Positions 1-6,326 are shown, numbered from the stretch's first letter. The stretch is 7,269 nt of DNA from PWHG01 sp964406935 (GCA_964406935.1 CAYOTM010000029.1:1-7269), one strand, 5' to 3'. Numbers and translations: made by a program. The notes: a model not told the origin generated them from the letters alone.

Positions 1-287
1 CTTTTAACTAACAACCGAAGTAATTAGCTTTGCTCTTGCTTCTGATGGGGTTTACCATAACACCGCTGTTGCCAGCGGGCATTGCTTGTAGTCAAAGACA
101 CCAAGCAACTTTTCACCTTTCACTTACCATAGCTGCGACGAGCGCAACTGGGGCAAATTAGTATTGTCTCTGTGGCACTTTCCCTAGGATTACTCCCGGT
201 GGGCGTTACCCACCATCATTTTATGTGAAGTCCGGACTTTCCTCTGCCTTAATAAAAAGACAGCGACCGCTCACTTACCCTAATAAC
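1..287 (-). ncRNA. rnpB: RNase P RNA, bacterial class A, 3' end cut by the window edge
   Basis: This is the catalytic RNA of ribonuclease P, which removes 5' leaders from tRNA precursors. Read on the minus strand, the conserved blocks appear in the correct order: GAGGAAAGTCCGG (244-232, P4 5' strand region), GCCACAGAGACA (176-165), GGTAAGTGAAAGGTG downstream of the P8/P9 region, and GGTAAACCCC (56-47), the L15 loop whose GGU pairs with the tRNA CCA end. P12 is a clear stem (82-88 with 102-108), and a short hairpin capped by a UUCG tetraloop sits at 8-27, in the P16/P17 area. P3 is very short, a five-pair stem CTGTC/GGCAG with an AT-rich loop. The conserved 3' part (ACAGAACCCGGCTTA-type block and the P1 3' strand) is not in the window, so the gene continues past position 1. 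The 5' end near 287 is inferred from the promoter spacing. Identification is firm; the exact ends are not. Confidence 0.95.
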
Positions 288-293
288 GCTTTT

Positions 294-322
294 ATCATAC
301 TAAAAAAATCGCAAAAAATCAA
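294..322 (-). promoter_or_regulatory. rnpB promoter, sigma70-type
   Basis: On the minus strand a -35 element TTGATT (322-317) and a -10 element TATGAT (299-294) are separated by exactly 17 bases. Transcription would begin about seven bases downstream, near 287, just before the first strand of RNase P RNA helix P1. The match, the spacing and the position agree, which makes this the most convincing promoter in the window. Confidence 0.7.
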
Positions 323-375
323 GGAAAAAATCTAATAATTTAATTATTTAGGAACTTTCCAGGCCTTAATTAAAG

Positions 376-407
376 TTTTAAAAAACCACTTAGAAAGCTA
401 AATGGTT
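376..407 (-). terminator. intrinsic terminator after the toxin-antitoxin operon
   Basis: The RNA from the minus strand forms AACCAUUUAG - CUUU - CUAAGUGGUU (407-384), ten pairs including one U-G wobble, followed by six U residues (385-380, the first two being the end of the stem). The hairpin is AT-rich but has the arrangement of a Rho-independent terminator and lies about 100 bases after the toxin stop. On the plus strand the same stem has an A/C mismatch and no T run, so it acts only for the minus strand. The rest of the 323-510 gap is very AT-rich, and I see no other structure in it. Confidence 0.55.
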
Positions 408-510
408 AATTAATTCAAATAATAAAATTCAATATTTCAAATAAATATATCATTTTTTAATATATTTGTCAATAAAAGAAACCTTGATCAAAAAACTTCC
501 AAACTATTTA

Positions 511-750
511 TTAACGATAGGTATTATCCCGTCTTTTTTCAATCGTTAAAATAATATATTGACCACTTAACTCTTTTTTAAAAATAATCCGCCACTTCCC
601 TTTCCTAACTCGAAAAATCTGATGATAGGCTTTTAATTTTTGAATGTCTAGACCATCTAAGGAATGGTTTTTTATTTTTAACAAAATATTTTTAATCAAC
701 TCTCGATCTTTATTGGATAAATTACTTAAGGCCTTACTAATTTTATCCAT
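511..750 (-). CDS. RelE/ParE-family toxin of a type II toxin-antitoxin pair
   Basis: The 79-residue protein fits the RelE superfamily: an N-terminal helical hairpin (about residues 2-29, KALSNLSNKDRELIKNILLK), a KLK segment at 38-40, then the core strand pattern IFRVRKGKWRIIF (45-57) and a C-terminal strand ending EKRRDNTYR (71-79). Members mostly cleave mRNA at the ribosome; the basic and aromatic residues Arg47, Arg49, Arg54, Arg73/Arg74 and Tyr78 are candidates for RNA contact or catalysis. It lies 4 bases after the antitoxin stop, so the two are co-transcribed and probably translationally coupled. The start is fixed at ATG 750, because the same frame upstream meets a TAG at 768-766 with no other start codon between. 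The N-terminal beta strand usual in RelE proteins is therefore short or absent, making this a small member. No Shine-Dalgarno sequence precedes it. The family call is solid; the exact target is unknown. Confidence 0.85.
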   Translation of the reverse strand: MDKISKALSNLSNKDRELIKNILLKIKNHSLDGLDIQKLKAYHQIFRVRKGKWRIIFKKELSGQYIILTIEKRRDNTYR

Positions 751-754
751 AAAA

Positions 755-970
755 TTACAAAGACGCTAAAAGCTCATCAAGATTAACCCCACCTTTTTTA
801 ATTTTAGTAAAATTAATTACTTCTTCCCAATTATCATCCTCATTAACTGGCACTAATTTAAATAAAGGCTTGTTTTGCTTTAAAACAATAAAAGATTTTC
901 CAGCTTGAACCTCAGAAGAATATTTATCCATATTAAGTCTTAAGTCTTTTAAGCCAATTAAATTGTTCAT
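755..970 (-). CDS. Phd/YefM-family antitoxin
   Basis: The 71-residue protein has the Phd/YefM pattern: IGLKDLRLNMDKYSSEVQAG (5-24) followed by KSFIVLKQNKPLFKLVPVN (25-43). These form the N-terminal dimerisation and DNA-binding part. The tail from about residue 46 (DNWEEVINFTKIKKGGVNLDELLASL, in two helical halves) would wrap around and neutralise the toxin. Phd-family proteins repress their own operon by binding short palindromes near the promoter, and suitable repeats lie just upstream at 985-1018. The order antitoxin then toxin with a 4-base gap is typical. Translation starts at ATG 970; the sequence before it (ATTAAAATTT) has no Shine-Dalgarno motif. The length is normal for the family. 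The partner is the RelE-family toxin at 511-750. Confidence 0.88.
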   Translation of the reverse strand: MNNLIGLKDLRLNMDKYSSEVQAGKSFIVLKQNKPLFKLVPVNEDDNWEEVINFTKIKKGGVNLDELLASL

Positions 971-984
971 AAATTTTAATTTAA

Positions 985-1018
985 TAGTTTAACTTTAGTT
1001 TAACAAAAGATAAACTAA
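985..1018. promoter_or_regulatory. probable antitoxin operator: inverted plus direct repeats over the promoter
   Basis: A perfect inverted repeat TTAGTTTA (995-1002) / TAAACTAA (1011-1018) with an 8-base spacer covers the -10 and much of the spacer of the toxin-antitoxin promoter. A further direct copy of TAGTTTAAC lies at 985-993, exactly 11 bases (one helical turn) from the copy at 996-1004. Three half-sites on one face of the helix next to a Phd-type gene match how such antitoxins autoregulate. The repeats are directly visible; binding is inference. Confidence 0.5.
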
Positions 1019-1025
1019 GAGTCAA
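997..1025 (-). promoter_or_regulatory. promoter of the toxin-antitoxin operon
   Basis: On the minus strand TTGACT (1025-1020) is five of six bases of the -35 consensus. It is followed after 17 bases by TAAACT (1002-997), a four-of-six -10 that is also preceded by TG one base upstream (an extended -10, TGTTAAACT). The predicted start near 990 leaves about 20 bases of leader before the antitoxin ATG. Single elements of this quality arise by chance in AT-rich DNA, but here the -35, spacing, extended -10 and overlapping repeats all fit together. Confidence 0.5.
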
Positions 1026-1097
1026 GACAAATCAAAAAAAACTCTTCTCTTTTAAATCAAAATTTAAACAATTAATTAACTTTCAAAACAAATATTA

Positions 1098-4000
1098 TTA
1101 ATTAGCTTGATACTCGTGCAAAATCTGAGCCGCCTGCAGGGCTCCCTGCCAAATCTTTAGCTCATCGATATCAGCCGTTCCACCAGAAGAAAATAAACGC
1201 AAGCGATTAAGGGAGTCTACTTCTTGCCCAAAAGGCAAATAAGGACGACTAAAGGCTAATTGGCCATCAAGATAAAAATATAAACGGTATAAAAAAGAAT
1301 CATAAACGAGAGCAATGTGATGCCAAGCATCATCATTGGGGATGCTAGGGATCGACTGCCCTTCCCGAAAAATATCGTGATGATAATTAAAAAAATACCA
1401 AGACTGAATCGGATTCAATTCTAAACCAAACAAATCATGCTCGTCATTACCTAATAATAATTTAACATTTCCCAGGGAGGGGTCAGCCACATTTTTATAC
1501 CAAAAAGATAAAGATAAATCAGTAGCCGCCAAGGGGCGCTCCAGGGTTAAATTAATTTCGGGATCGTTGCGCAGTAAACGCAAAGCGTTGTCCTGATAAC
1601 CATTAACGACTAAAGAATTAAAGTTTATCGCTAAATCTTGATCACCAACGGCTGCTTGAGTGGTATAACCCTGAGCTTCAGGAAATAACCAAGCATATTC
1701 CAAGCTAGGAAATAATTGCTGACTAATAGGATAGGGGGGTGCTAAAATACCAGGTGTGGCTAAAGCTAAACGTTCTTCAGCGCTTAATCCCCGATACCAG
1801 ACAGCCACTTCATCAAACCAAACATAGTTTCCATCATTACTAATTTCTAAAAATTTATACTGGGGTAAATTTCCAGAAAAGAGTGAATAAAATTTTTGTT
1901 CACCATTAACTTCTAAGTTCCAATAGGACTGACTAGATTCTTGGCTGTTAAAATTAATTACTAACCGCTGCCAGTCACTAGCTACTATATATCCGGGGTG
2001 ATAATAACGGCCAGACAAACCTGGAAAACCAGCATTAAACTCGGTTAAATCAACAAAAAAACGTACGTTTAGTTGACGATCTTCTGGGCCACCGAATAAA
2101 CGAACTGTAAACCGAGAATAGTCATCAGCACTCTTAAACAAAAGAGCGAGAGCTAAATTATTACCATCAAGTAGTTGAGGTAGCTCCACCACTAAGGGCT
2201 CCTGAGTATAATGAAGACGACGAGAACAACCATAACGATCAATTATCCAGGGAGGCAAGCCCCACATTTTTAAAGGCTGATTACTAGAACGGGTAAGCTC
2301 ATCAACTGCAAATTCACCCTGACACTCATCAAAATGCCATAAATGATCAGCTTGCGGCGAGGCTAAGACTGGTTCTGAAATAAAAGGACTAAATCCTGGG
2401 GGTGAATATCCAAGAAAGAGACCTGATTGAGAATCAACACTTAATTGATTGCTCAGGGGCCAAAGAACAAAATCTTGATTATTATGACCACTGTTATAAA
2501 TCGGCTCTAAAAATTCATGAGCACCCCCACTGATTAAATCACTAATTGTAGAGGTTGCTAAAGCTTTGCGTCTTAAAGCATAACTTTCACTAATCGCCGA
2601 GGCTGGCCCTTGACCAGAATAATATACAGCTGTGCCAAAACCAACTTTATCAATAATATCAAAATCATTATCATCGCTAACTGGTCCAGTAGCTAAATAA
2701 ATCGTGTAGCCAGAATCAGTCCAAGTAAATTCGGAACGAAGAGCAATCGCGTCAGCTTGAGACAACCAAAACTCACTAGCCTTATCACGAACCACTAAAT
2801 AAGAAGAGTGCGGAGGAATAATTAAACCACCAGGATAAAGAGCGTCGCCATCATTGCCAAATCGCAATAGAATACTGGGATTGGGCGACTGATAAGCTTT
2901 GGCTAAACGAAAATTACTAGCCGCTAAATCAATCGCTTCATCCGAATAATTATAAATTTCTAACCAATCGTCCAGACCATCAGCGTGAATTTTGGAAATT
3001 AATAAAGAGGGTGGAATATTTTCTACTTCTTCTGCTTGATTGCCGTCGCCCGTCTCTTCTTCTACTTGATCATTATTTTCTTCATCATTATTTTCTTCAT
3101 CATTATTTTCTTCAACTTCTTCCTCATTATTATCTGTCTGATTATCAGCTGAATCGCTATCTGTTTGGTTATTATCTTCTGACTCCTCTTCAACCTCTTC
3201 TTCCTCATCCTCACTCTGATTATTATCCTCGGTCTGATTTTCTTGATTAGACGAAGAACCATTCCCACTTCCCTCTTCAGAAATATAATTATCAGTTGAC
3301 AGTTGATTACTCAGAGGCCAAAGAACAAAATCCTGATTATTATGTCCACTGTTATAAACTGGTGGTAAAGATTGATGAGCACCACCACTAACTAAATCGT
3401 TAACCGTAGAAGTGACTAATGCTTTACGTCTAAGAGCATAATATTCGTCAATGGTTGGAGCCGGCCCTTGACCACTAAAAAATCGAGCTTCGCCAAAACC
3501 GACTTTATCAATTATATCAGGGTCATCATCACTGGTGACTGCGCCCTTAGCTAAATAAATTGTGTAGCCTGATTCTCCCCAAGTAAAATCGGAACGTAAG
3601 CCAACCGCATCGGCTAAGGCAATTAAACTGGGATCAGCATCATCCCGGACCACTAAATAAGAAGCGCCCGGAGCAATAATTCGACCACCAGGATAAAGAG
3701 CATCACTGTCACTATCAAAGCGAAGGACAATATGAGGACTGACGGCTTGCCGAGTTTTTTCTAAACGAATTCCGCTAGCAGCTAAATCAATCGGCTGACT
3801 AGAATAATTAAAAATTTCTAACCAATCGTCATCACCGGCGGCATGCACCAAGGAAATTAATAATTTTATTTCACTTTCATTGTCACTAGGACTAACCAAG
3901 CTTGAACTATTAACAACTTGATTATTGACTGGTGGCGGGACACTAATAACCTGAGGAACTGCCGGTGGTCGATAAGACCAAGAAGAATCCGCTGAAGAAT

Positions 4001-5186
4001 CAGGACTAAAACTAGGTGAACTGGAAACTGACGGATTACTAGCCGCGCCAACAGACGGATTAGAAGGAGGCGGAGCGTTATGATTAACTAAATTTTGATT
4101 AGCTAAACTACCAGTATTGTCATCTCCTAAAACGACCACTGGAGAAGTGGTTGAAGAGTCAATTGACTGCCCGCCGGCTAACTGACTACTAGGCCAAGAA
4201 TTTTCTCCTAAACTAGCATCGACCAACAAAACCTCATCTCCTGGCTTTTTTTGCCATAAACCACTAACTAAATTAACTAATTTATCGCCAGTGCTTTTAA
4301 TAGTCGACATCGGATTATTGATTAAACTCCAACGCAAAGCAATAAGTGCACTCGGGGTTTTCCCGCGAATATCACCATCAGAAAAAGCACTGCTAATTTC
4401 AATATCAACTGGAACTGAGCTTAAGCTAGTTTGTAAAAATTGAGTAGCTGGTAAAAAAATATAACGCTCGCCGCGATATTCTTTACCGGCATTAAAACCA
4501 ATAATTTCTGGAAAAGGGAAAACAATATCTCGCCGCTTTTCAAATTTAGAAAACTCCCAAAGACTAGAAAAAACATCACCTCGCTGATTATAAATACTAA
4601 AATTATCATAACCATCAGGCGTGATGTTAACAGCATAATAAGCAGGATCATATTGCAAAGCGGTTAAGCTGTTAGGACTAAGGGCGTGAGCGCTCTCATA
4701 AACTTTTTCTGTTAAGCCAACACAAGTCCACTGACCGCTAGCTGGTCCTTTTTGGATTTGAAAATCAAAATCATAAGCTAAATTTTGAGTAGCTAAAAAC
4801 TTAGCTAAAGCCACTGCCTTAGCCCGCGTCCAAGGATCAGCCATAATCGGTATTTTAGCCCCTAAAAATTCTTCAGTCTCGACTTGATTAACAAAATATT
4901 TAGCCGGCATTTTTACAATTCCTCCAGCTAAGGCTTCCACTACATAGTCAACCCCCTCTTCTTGACCAACATAAATTCCCACATGTCCAGAATTAATTTT
5001 AGCTACTAAACCAAGCTGACTTTCTAAAAGTTCATCAGTATTTAAACCATAAATTTTCCCTTGACTGGAAGTGCGATACAAAAGGGCTCCTGGTTCCAAG
5101 GCTAAGACTGGTGGAACTAAGAGCCAAAAAATAAGTACACCACTAAACAAGCCCCAACTCAACCAAAAATATTTTTTAATTAACAT
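1098..5186 (-). CDS. giant secreted multidomain protein: YiiX/NlpC-P60-like peptidase, two lamin-tail and two LamG domains
   Basis: Using ATG 5186, the product has 1,362 residues. Residues 1-29 form a signal peptide: Lys-Lys, a long hydrophobic core, then VLA before LEPG. Residues 31 to about 240 resemble the YiiX/NlpC-P60 permuted papain fold: PGALLYR, GHVGIYVG with His68, VVEA with Glu84, and WTCVGLTEKVYE with Cys155, a plausible His-Glu-Cys active set for cutting or acylating peptide or lipid amide bonds. A Ser/Pro/Asn-rich linker follows (about 329-439), then lamin-tail domain 1 (442-630), an acidic linker (634-723), lamin-tail domain 2 (728-916), and LamG-like domains at 946-1145 and 1162-1359 (AWHHIALVYD and YFYLDGQLA typical). 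The only other cysteines, 955 and 987, could form a disulphide. There is no lipobox or sorting signal. The in-frame GTG at 5249 would add 21 hydrophobic residues and overlap the upstream gene; the signal peptide favours 5186. It likely shares a transcript with the gene before it. Its function is probably at the cell surface, but unproven. Confidence 0.85.
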   Translation of the reverse strand: MLIKKYFWLSWGLFSGVLIFWLLVPPVLALEPGALLYRTSSQGKIYGLNTDELLESQLGLVAKINSGHVGIYVGQEEGVDYVVEALAGGIVKMPAKYFVNQVETEEFLGAKIPIMADPWTRAKAVALAKFLATQNLAYDFDFQIQKGPASGQWTCVGLTEKVYESAHALSPNSLTALQYDPAYYAVNITPDGYDNFSIYNQRGDVFSSLWEFSKFEKRRDIVFPFPEIIGFNAGKEYRGERYIFLPATQFLQTSLSSVPVDIEISSAFSDGDIRGKTPSALIALRWSLINNPMSTIKSTGDKLVNLVSGLWQKKPGDEVLLVDASLGENSWPSSQLAGGQSIDSSTTSPVVVLGDDNTGSLANQNLVNHNAPPPSNPSVGAASNPSVSSSPSFSPDSSADSSWSYRPPAVPQVISVPPPVNNQVVNSSSLVSPSDNESEIKLLISLVHAAGDDDWLEIFNYSSQPIDLAASGIRLEKTRQAVSPHIVLRFDSDSDALYPGGRIIAPGASYLVVRDDADPSLIALADAVGLRSDFTWGESGYTIYLAKGAVTSDDDPDIIDKVGFGEARFFSGQGPAPTIDEYYALRRKALVTSTVNDLVSGGAHQSLPPVYNSGHNNQDFVLWPLSNQLSTDNYISEEGSGNGSSSNQENQTEDNNQSEDEEEEVEEESEDNNQTDSDSADNQTDNNEEEVEENNDEENNDEENNDQVEEETGDGNQAEEVENIPPSLLISKIHADGLDDWLEIYNYSDEAIDLAASNFRLAKAYQSPNPSILLRFGNDGDALYPGGLIIPPHSSYLVVRDKASEFWLSQADAIALRSEFTWTDSGYTIYLATGPVSDDNDFDIIDKVGFGTAVYYSGQGPASAISESYALRRKALATSTISDLISGGAHEFLEPIYNSGHNNQDFVLWPLSNQLSVDSQSGLFLGYSPPGFSPFISEPVLASPQADHLWHFDECQGEFAVDELTRSSNQPLKMWGLPPWIIDRYGCSRRLHYTQEPLVVELPQLLDGNNLALALLFKSADDYSRFTVRLFGGPEDRQLNVRFFVDLTEFNAGFPGLSGRYYHPGYIVASDWQRLVINFNSQESSQSYWNLEVNGEQKFYSLFSGNLPQYKFLEISNDGNYVWFDEVAVWYRGLSAEERLALATPGILAPPYPISQQLFPSLEYAWLFPEAQGYTTQAAVGDQDLAINFNSLVVNGYQDNALRLLRNDPEINLTLERPLAATDLSLSFWYKNVADPSLGNVKLLLGNDEHDLFGLELNPIQSWYFFNYHHDIFREGQSIPSIPNDDAWHHIALVYDSFLYRLYFYLDGQLAFSRPYLPFGQEVDSLNRLRLFSSGGTADIDELKIWQGALQAAQILHEYQAN
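2436..3008 (-). repeat. lamin-tail repeat unit 2 within the giant protein gene
   Basis: This second copy aligns with unit 1 over its full length without large gaps and is clearly more than half identical by eye. Shared blocks include DDWLEI, IDLAAS, DALYPGG, SYLVVRD, SGYTIYLA, DIIDKVGFG, YSGQGPA/FSGQGPA and YALRRKAL. The last 20 residues of each unit (632-651 and 918-937 counted from the GTG, 611-630 and 897-916 from the ATG) are identical. It arose by internal duplication. Confidence 0.85.
3071..3115. repeat. 15-base tandem repeat coding for an Asn-Asp-Glu pentapeptide
   Basis: Three head-to-tail copies of CATTATTTTCTTCAT (3071-3085, 3086-3100, 3101-3115, the last with one change) encode repeated NNDEE units in the acidic linker between the two lamin-tail domains. 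The period is a multiple of three, so gain or loss of copies by slippage would change linker length without breaking the frame. Confidence 0.85.
3291..3863 (-). repeat. lamin-tail repeat unit 1 within the giant protein gene
   Basis: This encodes an immunoglobulin-like lamin-tail domain, with LLISLVHAAGDDDWLEIFNY at its start, then PIDLAASGIRL, IIAPGASYLVV, SGYTIYLA and DIIDKVGFG. These follow the family plan of an opening strand with D-W-L-E-I, a loop with D-L, a P-x-G strand and a V-x-D closing strand. The C-terminal extension ALRRKAL to WPLSNQLS is shared only with the second copy and is not part of the family core as I know it. Confidence 0.8.
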
Positions 5187-5221
5187 ATTATTAATGGGGG
5201 CAAAAAATAAATAAATAAAAA

Positions 5222-6232
5222 TTAATGAACCGAATAATAAATCTCCCACTCCGTCTCACTAACAACTGGTAAAGCCAGTCCAGCTTGACTGACCCGGTTC
5301 AATGTGTCAGCGGCAAAACCCCGACTAAAAGGATCAAGCTCCTCAGCTTGATAAATGGCTAATAACTGCTCACTAATTAACTCTGGCCACCAAGGATACC
5401 AAGAACTAAGAAGCCACACTAGGGGCGGTCTCAACTCTAGGCCACTGTGAGGATCAAGTGCTAACTCGCTAAAATAATTAACGTCCTCCGGCGCTAGCTG
5501 GATTTTTTCCACTGGCCAAAGGGCTAAAATATTTATGGCTTCCCGTTTTAATTTTGGACCTTCAGCAGAAAACAACAAAGCTAATAAAAAATCTAAACCT
5601 TGACGACTAGGAAAAACCACCAAGGATTCCAAGGCCAATAAGCGTTCTTCTAAACTTAAATTAGCGCTGGCAACATCAATCGTTAAATCACGAAATAATT
5701 GATAATCACTGGCAAAATAAGAAGAAAAACTGCGAATAATTTGGCTTTTAAGAACCGGATTAAGCCCTGATTCAGCTAACAAAACTTGCCAGACTAAGGG
5801 TAGCTCTCCCTTTAAAGCAGTTTTAACACTTAAAGCAATTAAAGCTTTTTTAGCCTCTAAAGAGGCTGAACTAGCCATAAATTCGCTCACTCGAGTAGAC
5901 CAAAATTCCGGATTAGCTTGCCAAGCAGCTACAATAATTTCACTATAAAAAACGCGCTCCTCCAAGCACTGTCTCAAACAAGTGGTTTCAAAACTAGTCT
6001 GCCAAGCTGACCAAGCAATCTCTCCCTTAAGAGGCAAGGGATATTTTAACCAGGAAGAAACTAAAATTGGTTTCACCAGCAAAAAAACAAAAATAATTAA
6101 TAAACTAGCGCCAATAAAAAGCCACCACCTTAAAGGCCAATCTTGCGGACAAGCTAATTTATTTTTAATTTTTCGCCAAGCAGTAATAGGGGCCACTTGA
6201 TCTTTAATAATTTTTTGCCACGGACTAGTCAT
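5222..6232 (-). CDS. single-pass membrane protein with HEAT-like helical extracytoplasmic domain, function unknown
   Basis: I do not recognise this 336-residue protein by name. Residues 1-35 are basic and would stay in the cytoplasm. Residues 36-57 (WWLFIGASLLIIFVFLLVKP) form one membrane segment. The rest is predicted to be outside and is almost wholly helical, with repeated amphipathic pairs such as LEAKKALIALSVKTAL (125-140), SLEERLLALESLVVF (193-207), LKREAINILALWPV (228-241) and SRGFAADTLNRV (303-314), the style of HEAT/armadillo solenoids that bind other proteins. Cys85 and Cys89 (CLRQC) lie just outside the membrane and could form a disulphide. ATG 6232 has no Shine-Dalgarno sequence. 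The stop lies 35 bases before the ATG of the giant secreted protein, so the two are probably one operon; a role as its anchor, exporter partner or regulator is inference. Confidence 0.75.
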   Translation of the reverse strand: MTSPWQKIIKDQVAPITAWRKIKNKLACPQDWPLRWWLFIGASLLIIFVFLLVKPILVSSWLKYPLPLKGEIAWSAWQTSFETTCLRQCLEERVFYSEIIVAAWQANPEFWSTRVSEFMASSASLEAKKALIALSVKTALKGELPLVWQVLLAESGLNPVLKSQIIRSFSSYFASDYQLFRDLTIDVASANLSLEERLLALESLVVFPSRQGLDFLLALLFSAEGPKLKREAINILALWPVEKIQLAPEDVNYFSELALDPHSGLELRPPLVWLLSSWYPWWPELISEQLLAIYQAEELDPFSRGFAADTLNRVSQAGLALPVVSETEWEIYYSVH

Positions 6233-6239
6233 AAAATTA

Positions 6240-6271
6240 AATTTAATAATTAGAAATTCTAGTCTAACAAA
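6240..6271 (-). promoter_or_regulatory. candidate promoter of the membrane protein / giant protein operon
   Basis: On the minus strand TTTGTTAGACTA (6271-6260) contains an extended -10-like TGTTAGACT. Downstream come a short palindrome TAGAA-T-TTCTA (6261-6251) and TATTAAATT (6248-6240) seven bases before the ATG. The same two blocks, TTTGTTARACTA and TATTAAATT-N7-ATG, precede the antitoxin gene. No good -35 is seen. The region lies just after a terminator and before the first gene of a new unit, so a promoter is expected here; which element serves is uncertain. Confidence 0.35.
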
Positions 6272-6326
6272 CTGTCTCTAAAAAAAGTCTGCTTGCTCCC
6301 TAAAAAAATACTAAATTAACCAAAAT

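Noticed and set aside
1..300. Reassigned genetic code (UGA read as Gly or Trp), as in some CPR lineages
   Set aside because: A code with sense UGA should place TGA codons within the long frames, especially the Gly- and Trp-rich giant gene, yet none are found; TGG and GGN are used normally. Absence of TGA stops in five genes is too small a sample to argue otherwise.
1021..1097. Possible terminator after the giant protein gene (TTTAAAT-TTTG-ATTTAAA on the minus strand)
   Set aside because: The stem is entirely A-T and the T run (eight T) begins about nine bases after it, so it is not a convincing intrinsic terminator; read-through into the toxin-antitoxin operon cannot be excluded.
3071..3115. 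Possible CRISPR-like repeat array
   Set aside because: The copies are only 15 bases long, directly adjacent with no spacers, and in frame with a coding linker.
3011..3268. Open frames on both strands across the acidic linker
   Set aside because: They are produced by the low-complexity repeat (runs of Leu/Tyr on one strand, Lys/Ile/Met on the other) and lie inside the giant gene, whose frame has clear domains on both sides.
3866..4651. Minus-strand alternative frames at 3866-4051 and 4421-4651
   Set aside because: They overlap the giant gene in other frames and are Leu/Ile-rich translations of AT-rich coding DNA without recognisable domains.
5982..6200. Plus-strand open frame of 72 codons
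   Set aside because: It lies antisense to the membrane-segment region of the 5222-6232 gene, has no family resemblance and no supporting promoter or neighbour.
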